A stretch of DNA of 64,000 nucleotides from Rhodococcus sp. Z13 (GCF_025837095.1 NZ_CP107551.1:62001-126000), one strand, 5' to 3'. Shown: positions 20,552-31,202, counted from the stretch's first letter. Translations and numbers: made by a program. Notes: generated by a model not told the origin, from the letters alone.

Positions 20552-21466
20552 GTGACGATGATGAAGAAGGTGTGGGCCACCGTGGCCTCAACGGTGGCGG
20601 CCTGCGCGGCGATGTTCATGGCAATTCCTGTGGCACAGGCGAATCCGGCAGGATGTCCGACGTTGAACGTCGTGGCGATCCCCGGCACCTGGGAGACCTC
20701 GAACACCCCCGATCCGGGCCGGGGCAACGGGATGCTGGCGCAGGTCACGTCCGGATTACCCGCCGGCACCCGCGTCGACTACGTCGCGTACCCGGCCACC
20801 GCCTTCCCGTGGGAGGGCGACATCTACGCCCTGTCGCGCAACCGGGCGATCGACAACGCCCGCGGCATCATCGCCGCCACCGCGGCGCAATGCCCGTCCA
20901 CCAACTTCGCGATCGTCGGATACAGCCAAGGTGCCGATGCCGCAGGCGATCTCGCAGCCGAGATCGGTACCGGCCTCGGGGTCGTCGGGCCGCACCGGCT
21001 CGTCGCCGTGGGCCTGCTCTCCGATCCCCGGCGCGGTGAACTCGACCCGCTCGTGGGTGCACCCGTCCCCGGCACCGGTGCGGGCGGCGCGCGTGCGGGA
21101 GGTTTCGGTTTCGTCACCCCCAACGTGCGCACCATCTGCGCGGTGGGCGATCTGTACTGCTCGACCCCGCGCGAGGACTTCGTCACCCGGCTCGCAGGTT
21201 TCCTCGCGATCTCGGCGGGCAGCCCGATGGACAAGCTCGAGAAGTACCGCAACGAGGCCACCACGCTCTACAACGACATCATGGCGGCCGGTGGCCTGCC
21301 GATGCTGCAGTTGCAGCTCAGCCCGGAGGCGAACCGGCAGCGGGAGGTGCAGCTCCGCACCTTCTACCAGTCGCAGGTGCACCAGGACTACTCGCGCTAC
21401 GTGGTCGACGGCCACGGCACCACGGCCACGCGGTGGCTGCACGACTGGATCGCCTCGAAGGCCTGA
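20552..21466 (+). CDS. Cutinase-family serine esterase (secreted)
   Basis: An exported alpha/beta hydrolase of the cutinase/Culp family, 304 residues from the GTG at 20552 (ATG 20558 is also possible). The signal peptide ends near VAQANPAGC. The nucleophile is Ser125 in GYSQGA. The conserved Cys-Asp region reads ICAVGDLYCS, and the catalytic His lies in VVDGHGTTATRWL. Family members hydrolyse fatty-acid esters, lipids or polyesters outside the cell. In mycolate-forming genera they also act on envelope lipids. At over 300 residues it is longer than fungal cutinases, with a helical C-terminal stretch as in mycobacterial Culps. Confidence 0.88.
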   Translation: MTMMKKVWATVASTVAACAAMFMAIPVAQANPAGCPTLNVVAIPGTWETSNTPDPGRGNGMLAQVTSGLPAGTRVDYVAYPATAFPWEGDIYALSRNRAIDNARGIIAATAAQCPSTNFAIVGYSQGADAAGDLAAEIGTGLGVVGPHRLVAVGLLSDPRRGELDPLVGAPVPGTGAGGARAGGFGFVTPNVRTICAVGDLYCSTPREDFVTRLAGFLAISAGSPMDKLEKYRNEATTLYNDIMAAGGLPMLQLQLSPEANRQREVQLRTFYQSQVHQDYSRYVVDGHGTTATRWLHDWIASKA

Positions 21467-21472
21467 CCCGGC

Positions 21473-21508
21473 CGGTGACCGCGGCGCGCACGACCGTCGC
21501 GGTCACCG
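21473..21508. terminator. Bidirectional terminator between cutinase and SDR genes
   Basis: CGGTGACCGCG (21473-21483) and CGCGGTCACCG (21498-21508) form a perfect 11-bp stem between convergent genes. The right arm includes the stop codon of the minus-strand dehydrogenase. Confidence 0.65.
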
Positions 21509-22435
21509 CCCGATGTCGAACCGGGCACCGACCCGCATGACGCGGGGTGCGAAGCGCATCAACCACTTCCGGATCTTCGCGCCGGGGGCGACGGTGACGA
21601 CCGGACGGTTGTGGCGCACCGCCCCCACGATCGCATCGGCCACCTTCTCGGGTGGGATGTGCAGCCGCCGGTACATCGCGAGGGTGCGTCGGCGTCGTGC
21701 ACTGCGCAGTTCGTTGCTCGGGGCGACGTACTCGGTGGTGCGGGTCAGGTCGGTGTCCACCAGGTCCGGGCACACCACGGTCACCCCGATCCCGTGCTCG
21801 AGCAGTTCGGCCCTCAGACACTCCGACAACATGAACACCGCGGCCTTGCTCGTGGAGTAGGCGGCGAGATCGCGTTGCGGCATGAAGGCGGCCGCCGACG
21901 ACACGTTGACGATGTGCCCGCCCGTCCCGCGTTCGATCATCTGCTCGGAGAACACGCGGCAGCCGTACACCACGCCCCAGAAGTTCACGCCCATGACGTG
22001 CTCGAAGGTGCTCTGCGGGGTGTCGGCGAACGCCCCGATCACGCCGATCCCGGCGTTGTTGACCAGCACGTCGGGAACGCCGTGCCGGTCGCGGACGGTC
22101 CGCGCGAACTCGCGGACCTGCTGCTCGTCGGCGACGTCGACCCGGTAGGCGTGGGCACCGCCGCCGAAGACCGCGGTGGAACCACCCGCGGTGGGCGGTG
22201 GGATGTCGATCAGCGCGACGGTCTCGCGGGCACCGTCGAGATCCTTGTCGGCGACGACCACGATGGCGCCCTCGGCGGCGAACGCCCGGGCCGCCGCACG
22301 GCCGATACCGCTCGCACCGCCGGTGACCACGACGAGGGTGCCGGTGAGGTCGCGCAGCCGTGCCCGCACCGCGGCACCCGCGCGCCAGCGGCGTATCTGT
22401 GCGATCCGTGGGCTCACCCGACCATCGTGACGCAC
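21503..22435 (-). CDS. Short-chain dehydrogenase/reductase
   Basis: A classical SDR of about 310 residues. The cofactor motif is VVVTGGASGIGRA, the structural motif is VNNAGIG, and the active site shows Ser in NVSSAAAF and Tyr-x3-Lys in YSTSK. An acidic residue after the second strand (VVVADKD) favours NAD over NADP. The longer-than-usual C-terminus ends in a basic stretch. Substrate is unknown. The start is uncertain: GTG 22435 leaves a 12-bp gap to the upstream gene, and GTG 22417 is an alternative; neither has a strong ribosome-binding site. It appears to be the last gene of a short minus-strand run. Confidence 0.85.
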   Translation of the reverse strand: MRHDGRVSPRIAQIRRWRAGAAVRARLRDLTGTLVVVTGGASGIGRAAARAFAAEGAIVVVADKDLDGARETVALIDIPPPTAGGSTAVFGGGAHAYRVDVADEQQVREFARTVRDRHGVPDVLVNNAGIGVIGAFADTPQSTFEHVMGVNFWGVVYGCRVFSEQMIERGTGGHIVNVSSAAAFMPQRDLAAYSTSKAAVFMLSECLRAELLEHGIGVTVVCPDLVDTDLTRTTEYVAPSNELRSARRRRTLAMYRRLHIPPEKVADAIVGAVRHNRPVVTVAPGAKIRKWLMRFAPRVMRVGARFDIGR

Positions 22436-22447
22436 ACGGCGGGAGAA

Positions 22448-23089
22448 TCAGTAGAGATATTCGCGATACAGCTCGCGTTTGCCGGGCTCGGCGTCGGCCG
22501 GGACGTCGATCGCCACCAGCTCGGCGTGCATGTCGCGCATCGACGGCACGAGCGCGCGTTCCGGATAGGTGGACGGATCCCACAGCTTCGCCCGCAGCAG
22601 TGCCCGCGCGCAGTGCAGGAACACCTCGTCGATCCGCACGATCACCGCCAGCTGTGCCGGCCGGCCCTGCAGCGACATCCGCTCGAGCAGTTCGGGGTCG
22701 TCCGACAGCGTCGCCCGCCCGTTGATCCGCAGCACCTCCTCGTCGCCGGGGACGAAGAACAGCAGTCCGACGTGCGGGTTCTCGAGAATGTTGCGGTACG
22801 AGTCGGCGCGGCGGTTGCCCGGCCGGTCCGGCAGCACGATGGTGTGGTCGTCGAGCACCAGCACCGACGACTCGAGATCGCCGCGCGGCGAGCAGTCGCA
22901 GTTGCCCGCGGCGTCGGCCGTGGCGATCGTGAAGAACCGGGCGAGCGACAGGAACTCCCTGATCAGCGGCGTCAGGTGCGGTCGTGCCTTGTCGACGATG
23001 CCCGGATGCGGGCTGCCGAGGACGGCTTCGAGCTCCTCCCGGGTCCGCAGGCCCCTGCGCACGAGTTCGTCGATCCTGTCCGAATCCAT
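22448..23089 (-). CDS. Pyridoxamine 5'-phosphate oxidase-family flavoprotein
   Basis: A 213-residue protein with the split-barrel FMN-binding fold. Recognisable segments are FFTIATADAAGNCDCSPRGD, TIVLPDRPGNRRADSYRNI and VGLLFFVPGDEEVLRINGRA. It matches the actinobacterial subgroup related to MSMEG_1061 more than true PdxH. Such proteins usually bind FMN or F420 and reduce small molecules; no vitamin B6 role is implied. It lies 12 bp upstream of the SDR gene on the same strand, so the two may be co-transcribed. Confidence 0.82.
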   Translation of the reverse strand: MDSDRIDELVRRGLRTREELEAVLGSPHPGIVDKARPHLTPLIREFLSLARFFTIATADAAGNCDCSPRGDLESSVLVLDDHTIVLPDRPGNRRADSYRNILENPHVGLLFFVPGDEEVLRINGRATLSDDPELLERMSLQGRPAQLAVIVRIDEVFLHCARALLRAKLWDPSTYPERALVPSMRDMHAELVAIDVPADAEPGKRELYREYLY

Positions 23090-23146
23090 CCGGTGCCACC
23101 TCCGGCGGCGACCGTACCAATGTCCGTCGGCAAGATCACGGTCGCG

Positions 23147-24292
23147 TCAGGTCAGGGTGGTTTCGTGGACGGTCCGGTCGAACTCCGGCAGGGGACCGCC
23201 CCGGCGCAGGGTGGCCGCCAGCGCCGGATCGGCGAGATGCAGGCGGCCGATGGCGACGAGGTCGAACTCGCCGTCATCCATACGGCGTTCGAGTTCGGGG
23301 ACGTTGTTGCGGGTGGGGGCGGCCCCGGTGGCACGGTTCTCCCGCAGGGTCGTGCCGATCCCGACACCGCCCACCGCCATGGACAGGGTCCCGGTGACCT
23401 TCTTCGCCCATCCCGCCAGGCTCAGGTCGCTGCCCTCGAAGGCGGGGGTCTCGAAGCGGCGGATGCTCGCGTCGAAGACGTCGACCCCGGCGCGCGCCAG
23501 GGGTGTCAGCAGGGCCCCGAGTTCCTCGGGGCTCTCGGCGATGCGCGCCGTGTAGTCCTGCTGCTTGTGCTGGGAGAAACGGTAGAGGATCGGCAGGCCC
23601 GGGTCGATCGCCGACCGGATCACCGCGACCACCGTAGCGGGGAAGCGGGAGCGTCGTTCGAGGTCGCCGCCCCATTCGTCGTCGCGCAGGTTGGTCCGGT
23701 CCCACAGGAAGGAGTCGAGCAGGTAGCCGTGGCCGCCGTGCAGCGCGATACCGTCGAAGCCGACCTCCGCGGCGGCGGCCGCCGCGCTCGCGTAGGCGGC
23801 GATCACCTGCTCGATGTCCTCCTCGGTCATGGCCCGGGTGGGTTCCGAGGCGCGGGTGACGTACTCCTCGCCGTAGGAGGTGACCCCCACCTGCCCCCAC
23901 ACACCGGACGGCCGCATCGGGACGAGCGTGGGATCGGCCTTCGGGTTCATCGCTCCCCACAGGGGGCCGACGTGCCAGAGTTGCGGGACGATCCGGCCGC
24001 CCTCGGCGTGCACGGCGTCGACGACGCGCCGCCAGCCCTCGAGGGCCGCGTCGCCGTACATGTGGGGGACGCGCGGGTTGTCCACCGCGGTCGGATGGTC
24101 GATGGCGACACCCTCGGTGACGATCAGTCCCGTGCCGCCGGCTGCGCGGCGCCGGTAGTACTCCGCGACGTCGGGTCCGGGCACTCCGTTCGGGGAGTGC
24201 GAGCGGGTCATCGGCGACATCACGATGCGGTTCGGCAGTTGCAGCGAACGCACGGCCAGGGGCCGGAAGAGGGGGGAGGCGGCGTCGGTCAT
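23147..24292 (-). CDS. Old yellow enzyme-type NADH:flavin oxidoreductase
   Basis: A 381-residue FMN-dependent TIM barrel. The N-terminal LPNRIVMSPMTRSHSPNGVP, the IVPQLWHVG segment, the substrate-binding HGGHGYLLDSFLWDRTNLRDDEWGG region (family H-x-A-H/N plus SP-x-x-N-R-D-x-GG-like motifs) and the C-terminal GRLHLADPALA are all family features. Members reduce activated C=C bonds in enones or nitro compounds using NAD(P)H. It is monocistronic or the first gene before the PNPOx-SDR pair, 57 bp away. The physiological substrate is not evident. Confidence 0.9.
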   Translation of the reverse strand: MTDAASPLFRPLAVRSLQLPNRIVMSPMTRSHSPNGVPGPDVAEYYRRRAAGGTGLIVTEGVAIDHPTAVDNPRVPHMYGDAALEGWRRVVDAVHAEGGRIVPQLWHVGPLWGAMNPKADPTLVPMRPSGVWGQVGVTSYGEEYVTRASEPTRAMTEEDIEQVIAAYASAAAAAAEVGFDGIALHGGHGYLLDSFLWDRTNLRDDEWGGDLERRSRFPATVVAVIRSAIDPGLPILYRFSQHKQQDYTARIAESPEELGALLTPLARAGVDVFDASIRRFETPAFEGSDLSLAGWAKKVTGTLSMAVGGVGIGTTLRENRATGAAPTRNNVPELERRMDDGEFDLVAIGRLHLADPALAATLRRGGPLPEFDRTVHETTLT

Positions 24293-24466
24293 GGTCGTCT
24301 CGGCACTTTCGGCTCGGGCACCTTCGGCGGTGGAACGGTCCTTCCCGTTCTACGCGCGTCGTGGAGTCGAGCGATCCGGTTTTCCGGTGACCGGGACGGC
24401 GCCCGGGGAGCCGCGCGGTGGGCCGGTAGAACCGGAGGCATCCCGCGACCCTCCGGAAGGATCGAG

Positions 24467-24961
24467 ATGACCGACACCGCCGCTCTCCTCGAACGCCTGC
24501 AACTCCTCGAGGACCGCCTGCGACTCGTGGAGGACACGCAGGCGATCCACGCCGTGCTCACGGCCTACGGTCCCGCGGTCGACGCCGGTGACGCCGACGC
24601 GGTGGGGGAGTTGTGGACGCAGGACGCCGTCTACGACGTCGACGTGCGGGTGATGGAGGGCCGCGACGCCATCATGGAGATGGTGCGCACGCGGCCGCAC
24701 CAGGACTACATCGAGGGAGGCTGCGGCCACCTCCTCGATCCGGTGCACATCCGTGTCGACGGCGACACCGCGGTCGCGACCTGCCACTCTCTGCTGCTGC
24801 GCCGCGACGCCGGCTCGGACTCGTTCCGGGTGTGGCGGGTGAGCGCCAACCGGTTCGAGCTGGTGCGGGCCGGCGGCCGGTGGCGGATCCGGCGCCGTAC
24901 CTCCCGGCTGCTCGACGGCCGCACCGAGGCCCGCGACCTCCTCGCCCGCGCCGCTCGCTGA
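24467..24961 (+). CDS. SnoaL/NTF2-like small protein
   Basis: A 164-residue protein with the cone-shaped SnoaL-like fold. An N-terminal helix (LLERLQLLEDRLRLVEDTQAIHAVLTAYG) is followed by AVDAGDADAVGELWTQDAVYDVD, the usual Asp-rich turn and WT-x-DAV motif. Relatives include dehydratase, isomerase and ring-hydroxylating dioxygenase beta-like proteins, and the specific role is unknown. ATG 24467 has a GGAAGG ribosome-binding site. It diverges from the old yellow enzyme gene, which could point to a shared pathway, and converges closely with the next gene. Confidence 0.8.
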   Translation: MTDTAALLERLQLLEDRLRLVEDTQAIHAVLTAYGPAVDAGDADAVGELWTQDAVYDVDVRVMEGRDAIMEMVRTRPHQDYIEGGCGHLLDPVHIRVDGDTAVATCHSLLLRRDAGSDSFRVWRVSANRFELVRAGGRWRIRRRTSRLLDGRTEARDLLARAAR

Positions 24962-24968
24962 CCCTCGC

Positions 24969-25568
24969 TCAGACGCGCAGGGTGTCGCGCACGTGCCCGG
25001 TCTCGTTGATCGACGCCACACGCCGCGCGCCGGTGCGGGAGACGAGGATGCGCGTCACCGACGCGTACTCGATGGGGAACATCAGGGGCCGGGGCATGTC
25101 CAGCAGTTCCTGCAGCACGATGTTCACGACCCCGCCGTGGACGAACAGGGCGACGGTCTCGGCGTGGTCGCAGGTCTCCACGACCCGGTCGATCCCCTGC
25201 CGCACGCGGGTGCGGAAGGCGTCCTCGTCGACGAAGTGCGGCAGGTGACCGGCGAGGATGCGCTGGTACGCCTCGGGTGCGACGTCCTTGGCGGCGTCGA
25301 TCGTGAAGTAGTGGTCGTGCCCGTAGTCGTACTCGGCGATCTCCTCGACCTTCTCCACTGCCAGACCCCGGTCCTCCGCGACCGGTTCGGCGGTCTGCAG
25401 AGCCCGCAGCTGCGGGCTCGAGAACAGGCGGGTGATCCGGTAGGGCGACAGTGCGTCCGGCAACCGCGAGGCCTGGAGTCGGCCGGTCTCGGTGAGCGGC
25501 GGGTCGGCGACCCCCGTCTCGGCACGGGCGTTGGTGGGCTCGGCATGACGGATCAGGAGTAGCTGCAC
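24969..25568 (-). CDS. Histidine phosphatase-family protein
   Basis: A 199-residue phosphoglycerate-mutase-like phosphatase. The RHAEPT motif at residues 7-12 holds the phospho-accepting His. The second Arg lies in LFSSPQLRALQTAEP, and the second catalytic His in ALFVHGGVVN. These cytoplasmic enzymes remove phosphate from small molecules or proteins; the substrate is unknown. The gene starts 44 bp after the lysX stop on the same strand, and a parS sequence lies in that gap. Confidence 0.85.
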   Translation of the reverse strand: MQLLLIRHAEPTNARAETGVADPPLTETGRLQASRLPDALSPYRITRLFSSPQLRALQTAEPVAEDRGLAVEKVEEIAEYDYGHDHYFTIDAAKDVAPEAYQRILAGHLPHFVDEDAFRTRVRQGIDRVVETCDHAETVALFVHGGVVNIVLQELLDMPRPLMFPIEYASVTRILVSRTGARRVASINETGHVRDTLRV

Positions 25569-25591
25569 GACCTCACGATGCCAGGTCCTGG

Positions 25592-25607
25592 TGTTTCACG
25601 TGAAACC
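25592..25607. other. parS: parS chromosome-partitioning site
   Basis: TGTTTCACGTGAAACC contains the complete 14-bp palindrome GTTTCACGTGAAAC at 25593-25606, identical to the ParB-binding core described for Streptomyces. It differs at one end position from the 16-bp TGTTTCACGTGAAACA consensus. It lies in the 44-bp gap between lysX and the phosphatase gene, outside both coding regions. ParB loads at such sites to organise and segregate the origin region. Confidence 0.88.
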
Positions 25608-25612
25608 ACCCT

Positions 25613-28600
25613 TCAGGAGCGCCGCGGCCTGGTGAACGGGAACGCCAGCGACTCGCGGATGCTGCCCCCGAGGACGAGCATCACGATCCGGTCCACACCC
25701 ATCCCGAGCCCGCCCGTGGGCGGCATCGCGTATTCGAGGGCCTCGAGGAAGTCCTCGTCGAGCTCCATCGCCTCCTCGTCGCCACCCGCGGCGAGCAGTG
25801 ACTGCTCGGTGAGCCGCGCCCGTTGGTCGAGCGGATCGGTGAGTTCGCTGTAGGCCGTGCCGAGCTCGACGCCCCACGCCACGAGATCCCACTTCGCCGC
25901 GACTCCCGGCTTGTGCGGGTGCGGGCGGGTCAGCGGCGACACCGACGTCGGGAAATCGGTGTAGAAGGTGGGGAATTCCGTCTTCGACTCGACGAGGTGC
26001 TCGTACATCTCCTGCGCGGTCGCGCCGGCGTCCCAGGCCGGGTTGTAGGGGATCTCGTGTTCGTCGCACAGGCGGCGCAGGACGTCGACGGGGGTCTGCG
26101 CGTCGACGAACGTCCCGAGCGCCTCGGAGATCGCGTCGAAGAACGGCTTGACCGGCCACTCACCGGAGATGTCGATCTCCACCGGCGTACCGTCGGGCCC
26201 GGGACGCAGGACGATCTCGCGGCCGTGCGCCGCGCGGGCGGCGGCCTGGATCAGCTCCCGCGCGACGACCCGCATCTTCTCGTAGTCGCTGTGCGCCTCG
26301 TACGCCTCGAGGATCGTGAACTCGGGATTGTGCTTGAAATCCGCACCCTCGTTGCGGAACACCCGGCCGATCTCGAAGACCTTTGCCATGCCCGCGACGC
26401 ACAGCCGCTTCAGGTACAGCTCGGGGGCGATCCGCAGGTACAGATCGGCGTCGTAGGCGTTGATGTGGGTGACGAACGGGGCGGCATTCGCGCCGCCGTG
26501 CACCGCCTGCAGGATCGGGGTCTCCACCTCGAGATAACCCCGCGCCTGCAGTTCGTCGCGCAGCGCCCGCACCACCGCGCTGCGCGCCGCGAGATGGTCG
26601 CGCGCGGCGGTGTCGACCGCGAGGTGCAGATAGCGTTGCCGCACCTTCGCTTCCGGGTCGACGAGACCGTGGTACTTGTCGGGCAGCGGGTGCAGGCACT
26701 TGCCGTCGATGCGCCACGAGTCGGCGAGCACCGAGATCTCCCCGGTGCGGCTGCGGCCCATCACGCCGGACACCTCGACGAGGTCGCCGAGATCGAACAG
26801 GAACCGCCGTCCCTCCACCCGGCCGCGGTCGACGAGGATCTGGATGTCACCGGACCAGTCGCGCAGGACCGCGAACAGCACCCCACCGAAGTCCCGGATC
26901 CGCAGCAGCCGCCCGGCCACCACCACCTGCGTGCCCGGTACCGCCGCGGCGGCCTCGGCGGCGGTGTGCGTCGGCGGGTGCGCCACCGGATAGGGGTCCA
27001 CCCCGTGGTCGACGATCCGCTGCAGCTTGTCCATGCGGACCTGCACCTGCTCGGGCCGTTCCCGCTTGTGGGAGGCCGGTGCGAGCGCCTCGGCCTCGTC
27101 GTCGGGGGCGCTGCCGTCGTCGTGCAGGGCCTGCGCCTCGCGGACGCCGGGAAAGGACGAGTAGGTACCGGTGTGGGCGAGCCCGTTCCGGCGTCCGAAG
27201 GTGGGCAGCGTCAGGAATCCCTCGGCGATCGCGGAGGCGAGCGCGACCCGCGGCAGGAGCCGGTTCTCGCGGAAGCACAGATACCGCGGCACCCACTCGG
27301 GGTGGTACTTCACGTTCGAACGGTAGAGCGCCTCGAGCTGCCACCAGCGGGAGAAGAACAGCAGGATCGACCGCCACATCCGCAGGATGGGGCCGGCACC
27401 GATCCGGGCGCCCTCCTCGAAGACGGACCGGAACACGGCGAAGTTCAGTGAGATCCGCTCCACACCGAATTCGGCTCCGCGCGACGCCAGCTCGGACACC
27501 ATCGTCTCGACGACACCGTTGGGGGCGTGCGGGTCGCGGCGCATGAGATCGAGCGAGATGCCGTCGGGCCCCCACGGCACCAGCGAGAGCATCGCGACGA
27601 CCTCGCCGTCGGCGACCGCCTCGACGAGCAGGCAGTCGCCGTCGAGCGGGTCGCCGAGACGCCCCAGTGCCATCGAGAAACCGCGTTCGTTCTCGGTGTC
27701 GCGCCACTCCTCGGCGCGCCGGATCACCGCCGACATCTCGGCGGGAGACAGGTCGCGGTGACGCATGATCCGCACCGTCACACCGTGTTTGCGGGCCCGG
27801 TTCACGGCCTGCCGGACCGGGCGCATGTCGCGGCCGGCGAGGGAGAAGTCGCGGGTGTGCAGCACCGCCTCGTCGCCGAGCTGCAACGCGTCGAGTCCCG
27901 CCCGGTGGAAGGCCGTCGCCCCGGCCTCGCTCGCGCCCATCACGGCCGGGGTCCACCCGTACGCGCGTGCGAGATCGAGCCATTCGTCGATCGCGTGCGG
28001 CCACGCCTCGGGGTTGCCGATGGGGTCGCCGCTGGCCAGGCAGACACCGAGCTCCACCCGGTAGGTGACGGCGGCCTTGCCGCTCGGTGCGAAGACCACC
28101 GCCTTGTCGCGGCGGGTCGCGAAGTAACCGAGCGAGTCGTCGCTGTGTGCGAGCAGTCCGCGGATCGCGGACTCGTCGCTCCCGGTGAGCGCATTGCTCG
28201 CCCGCTGCGACCGGAACAGCACCACGACCGCGGCGAGCAGGGCGAGCGCCCCGAACAGCCCGAGCAGCGTGTTCACCAGTCCGTTCGGGCGGCCACCGAA
28301 CTGGTCGTTGTCCACGAAGGTCAGCGCGGTGACGCGGTTGAGCGCCCAGAGGAACCGGTCGGAGGAGGGGAGGGTGCCGGGGAAAAGCTCCACCAGGCCC
28401 CATCCCAGGAGCGTGCCGACGACGAGACCGCCGACGAGCACCCCGAGCGCGGCCCAGACGTTGCCGCGCCGCACCCGGGTGAAGAACTCGGGATAGGACA
28501 TCAGCAGCAGCGCCACGACCGCCAGGTGCACGACCAGCGCGATCAGATGGTGCGGATCGCGGTCGACGACGGCCAGAACGAGATTCGAGATCGCCCATCC

Positions 28601-28939
28601 GCCGGTGTAGATCGTCAGGACCCACCACGCGATGCGCTTGCGTCCGGCGAGGGCACCGGCGAGCAGGCCCAGCACCAGCGCGAACGACAGGCTCGTGTCG
28701 GGGGCGTCGAAATAGTATTCGTCGACGTACTCGCGGGGCGCGTGGATCCAGTAGCGCAGTGTGGGCGAGATCGACCACAGGGCCATCAGCAGCGCGTAGA
28801 CGCCCAGGACGGTACCCAGGACGTGCGGTACCGAGGACAGGCGACCTCCGGCGCGGTCGCCCGGTGCCGGCCGGGCGGGGCGCCGCTCGGCTTCCGTGGC
28901 ACTCGGACGCTCGGCGGGGGCGGTGACATCCGCGGACAT
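25613..28939 (-). CDS. lysX: Bifunctional lysylphosphatidylglycerol synthetase/lysyl-tRNA synthetase
   Basis: A 1108-residue membrane protein that charges tRNA with lysine and transfers the lysine to phosphatidylglycerol, lowering surface negative charge and resisting cationic peptides. The N-terminus has several membrane helices ([34 protein letters not shown], further ones to about residue 250). A DUF2156/MprF-type transferase domain follows. The C-terminal half is a class II lysyl-tRNA synthetase: an OB fold ([20 protein letters not shown]) and the catalytic core with [24 protein letters not shown] and [12 protein letters not shown]. Mycobacterial LysX has the same layout. ATG 28939 was preferred because an upstream start at 28969 would be close to a terminator hairpin. 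Confidence 0.93.
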   Translation of the reverse strand: MSADVTAPAERPSATEAERRPARPAPGDRAGGRLSSVPHVLGTVLGVYALLMALWSISPTLRYWIHAPREYVDEYYFDAPDTSLSFALVLGLLAGALAGRKRIAWWVLTIYTGGWAISNLVLAVVDRDPHHLIALVVHLAVVALLLMSYPEFFTRVRRGNVWAALGVLVGGLVVGTLLGWGLVELFPGTLPSSDRFLWALNRVTALTFVDNDQFGGRPNGLVNTLLGLFGALALLAAVVVLFRSQRASNALTGSDESAIRGLLAHSDDSLGYFATRRDKAVVFAPSGKAAVTYRVELGVCLASGDPIGNPEAWPHAIDEWLDLARAYGWTPAVMGASEAGATAFHRAGLDALQLGDEAVLHTRDFSLAGRDMRPVRQAVNRARKHGVTVRIMRHRDLSPAEMSAVIRRAEEWRDTENERGFSMALGRLGDPLDGDCLLVEAVADGEVVAMLSLVPWGPDGISLDLMRRDPHAPNGVVETMVSELASRGAEFGVERISLNFAVFRSVFEEGARIGAGPILRMWRSILLFFSRWWQLEALYRSNVKYHPEWVPRYLCFRENRLLPRVALASAIAEGFLTLPTFGRRNGLAHTGTYSSFPGVREAQALHDDGSAPDDEAEALAPASHKRERPEQVQVRMDKLQRIVDHGVDPYPVAHPPTHTAAEAAAAVPGTQVVVAGRLLRIRDFGGVLFAVLRDWSGDIQILVDRGRVEGRRFLFDLGDLVEVSGVMGRSRTGEISVLADSWRIDGKCLHPLPDKYHGLVDPEAKVRQRYLHLAVDTAARDHLAARSAVVRALRDELQARGYLEVETPILQAVHGGANAAPFVTHINAYDADLYLRIAPELYLKRLCVAGMAKVFEIGRVFRNEGADFKHNPEFTILEAYEAHSDYEKMRVVARELIQAAARAAHGREIVLRPGPDGTPVEIDISGEWPVKPFFDAISEALGTFVDAQTPVDVLRRLCDEHEIPYNPAWDAGATAQEMYEHLVESKTEFPTFYTDFPTSVSPLTRPHPHKPGVAAKWDLVAWGVELGTAYSELTDPLDQRARLTEQSLLAAGGDEEAMELDEDFLEALEYAMPPTGGLGMGVDRIVMLVLGGSIRESLAFPFTRPRRS

Positions 28940-28978
28940 GCCTTCAGACGGTAGCGCCCCGAAGCGCATCCGGTGAGA

Positions 28979-29025
28979 CGAACGACCCCCGAGCCGGAAC
29001 GGATTTCCGGCTCGGGGGTCGTTCG
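28979..29025 (-). terminator. Strong terminator after the MMPL gene
   Basis: A perfect 21-bp stem pairs 28979-28999 with 29005-29025 around a 5-nt loop. It starts 11 bp beyond the MMPL stop on the minus strand and separates that gene from lysX, which must therefore have its own promoter. Confidence 0.85.
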
Positions 29026-29036
29026 GACGAGGGGTG

Positions 29037-31202
29037 TCAGGGCCGTGAGGCGGCGGGGGTCCCCGCGTCCGGGGCGTCCGTTTCCGTCGGCTCGGTGCGG
29101 GCGAGCGCACTCGGCCACCAGACCTTCTTGCCGACGTCGATGGTGAGCGCCGGGACCACCAGCGTCCGCACCAGCAGGGCGTCGAGCAGCACGCCGAACG
29201 CCACGATGAACGCGATCTGCGCCAGGAACAGCAGCGGGATCACGGCCAGCGCGGAGAAGGTGGCCGCCAGAACGATTCCTGCGGACGTGATGACACCACC
29301 GGTGACGGTCAGCGCCCGCAGGGTTCCGGCGCGGGTACCGACCCTCTTCGTCTCCTCCCGCACGCGGGTCATGAGGAAGATGTTGTAGTCGATACCCAGC
29401 GCCACGAGGAAGACGAACCCGAACAGCGGCACCGTCGGATCGGCACCCGGGAACCCGAACAGGTGGTTGAACACCAGCGAGGAGACACCGAGGGTCGCCG
29501 CGAACGAGACGATCACCGTGAGCATCAACAGGACCGGCGCCACGATCGCCCGCAGCAGGACGATGAGCACGAGCAGCACCACGATCGTCACCACCGGGAT
29601 GATGAGGGTGCGGTCGCGGGTCGCGGTGTCCTTCGTGTCGAGGTCGACGGCGGTCGGCCCGCCGACGAGCGCGTCGGCGCCGGACACCCCGCCCACGGCC
29701 TCGCGGATGCGCTCGACCGTCTCCTCGGCGGCGAGGGAGTCGGCCGGATCGGACAGGGTGGCCTGCACGGCGACGAGCCCGTCGACCACGCGCGGTGCCC
29801 CGTCGGGACCGGGCAGGGGCTGCACCGTCGTGACGCCCTCGACACCCTCGGTGGCCGTGAGCACGTCGCCGAGCGCGGACTCTCGGGTGATGACGACGGT
29901 GGGCGAACCGGTACCGGCGTCGAAGTGCTCGCCGAGGACCTCCTGGCCGGACTTCGAATCGGTCTGCAGCAGGAACAGATCCGACGACGCGACGCCGCTC
30001 GCCTTGAACTGCGGGGCGAGCAGAGCGAAGGCGACGAGCACGAGGCTGCACACGATCCAGATCGGGCGCGGCCGGGAACCCACGAAGTTCGCGATGCGGC
30101 CCCAGAACCGGTGCGAGCCCTGCAGGTCGTCGCGATCGGTGCCGGGCTCGAAGCGGGGACGGCTGGGCCAGAACGCCGCCCGGCCGAGCAGCACGAGCAC
30201 TGCGGGCAGGAAGGTGAGCGACGCGAGGAACGAGGTGGCGATGCCGATGGCGGCCACCGGGCCGAGGCCGCGGTTGGAGTTCAGATCCGACAGCAGCAGG
30301 CACATCACGCCGAGGATCACGGTGCCGGCCGACGCCGCGATCGGCTCGATCGAACCGCGCAGGGCGGCGCGCATCGCCGCGTACTTGTCCTGCTCGATGC
30401 GCAGTTCCTCGCGGAAGCGGGAGACCAGCAGCAGGGCGTAGTCGGTGGCGGCACCGAAGACCAGGATGAACATGATGCCCTGGCTCTGGCCGTTGAGCGC
30501 GATGGTGCCGGCGTCGGCGAGCAGGTACACGATCAGGCTCGCCAGTGCGAGCGCGAAGACCGCCGAGACGATCACCACGAACGGCAGGATCGGGCTGCGG
30601 TAGACCACGACGAGGATGACCAGGACGACACCGCCCGCGACGAGCAGCAGCAGCCCGTCGATGCCGGCGAACGCGGCCGACAGGTCGGCGGCCTGACCCG
30701 CCGGGCCGGTGACGTGGACGGTCAGCCCCTCCGGCGCGCCCTCGAGTGCCGTGCGCAGATCCTCGACCGACTCCTTGATCTCGCCGGAGGCGTCGAGCGG
30801 CACGATCATCTGCGCCGCCTCACCGTCCTCCGACGGGATCGGCGGGGGACCGGCGGATTCGGTGGCGAGGAAGGCGAGGTCGTCCGGGGTGATGCCGCCG
30901 TCGCGTTCGGCGACGACGATCGCGGGGATGAACTCGCTCTCGTTGAACTGCGCGTACAGCTCGTCGGCGCGGGTGGACTCGGCGGAGGCCGGGAGGAAGG
31001 TGCTCGCGTCGTTGGACGCGACCTCGTTGAGCTTGCCGGCGAAGGGACCGCCGCCCCCGGCGGCGAGCAGCCACACGACGAGCAGCAGGGCGGGCAGCAA
31101 CCACCGCCATCTGCTGGTCGATCTCGGGGGTGCGGTGGCAGTACCCGAATCTTCTCCGGGGCTCGATTTTTCTCCAGGGCTCAAGGTTCCTCCTGCTGGC
31201 AT
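29037..31202 (-). CDS. MMPL/RND-family membrane transporter
   Basis: A 721-residue integral membrane protein of the MmpL/YdfJ group. It has an N-terminal helix ([17 protein letters not shown]), a large extracytoplasmic loop, and a block of five helices with the [28 protein letters not shown] segment. The second half repeats this layout, with [26 protein letters not shown]. GxxxDY motifs in both halves match the proton-relay Asp-Tyr pairs of the family. Such proteins export lipids or drugs across the inner membrane. A MarR-type gene diverges from it with a palindromic operator in the gap, which suggests ligand-induced export, possibly of a toxic compound. Confidence 0.88.
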   Translation of the reverse strand: MPAGGTLSPGEKSSPGEDSGTATAPPRSTSRWRWLLPALLLVVWLLAAGGGGPFAGKLNEVASNDASTFLPASAESTRADELYAQFNESEFIPAIVVAERDGGITPDDLAFLATESAGPPPIPSEDGEAAQMIVPLDASGEIKESVEDLRTALEGAPEGLTVHVTGPAGQAADLSAAFAGIDGLLLLVAGGVVLVILVVVYRSPILPFVVIVSAVFALALASLIVYLLADAGTIALNGQSQGIMFILVFGAATDYALLLVSRFREELRIEQDKYAAMRAALRGSIEPIAASAGTVILGVMCLLLSDLNSNRGLGPVAAIGIATSFLASLTFLPAVLVLLGRAAFWPSRPRFEPGTDRDDLQGSHRFWGRIANFVGSRPRPIWIVCSLVLVAFALLAPQFKASGVASSDLFLLQTDSKSGQEVLGEHFDAGTGSPTVVITRESALGDVLTATEGVEGVTTVQPLPGPDGAPRVVDGLVAVQATLSDPADSLAAEETVERIREAVGGVSGADALVGGPTAVDLDTKDTATRDRTLIIPVVTIVVLLVLIVLLRAIVAPVLLMLTVIVSFAATLGVSSLVFNHLFGFPGADPTVPLFGFVFLVALGIDYNIFLMTRVREETKRVGTRAGTLRALTVTGGVITSAGIVLAATFSALAVIPLLFLAQIAFIVAFGVLLDALLVRTLVVPALTIDVGKKVWWPSALARTEPTETDAPDAGTPAASRP

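Noticed and set aside
21611-24466. A very long plus-strand open frame across three minus-strand genes
   Set aside because: Only its last 164 codons (from ATG 24467) look like a protein; the rest is antisense to clear SDR, PNPOx and OYE genes.
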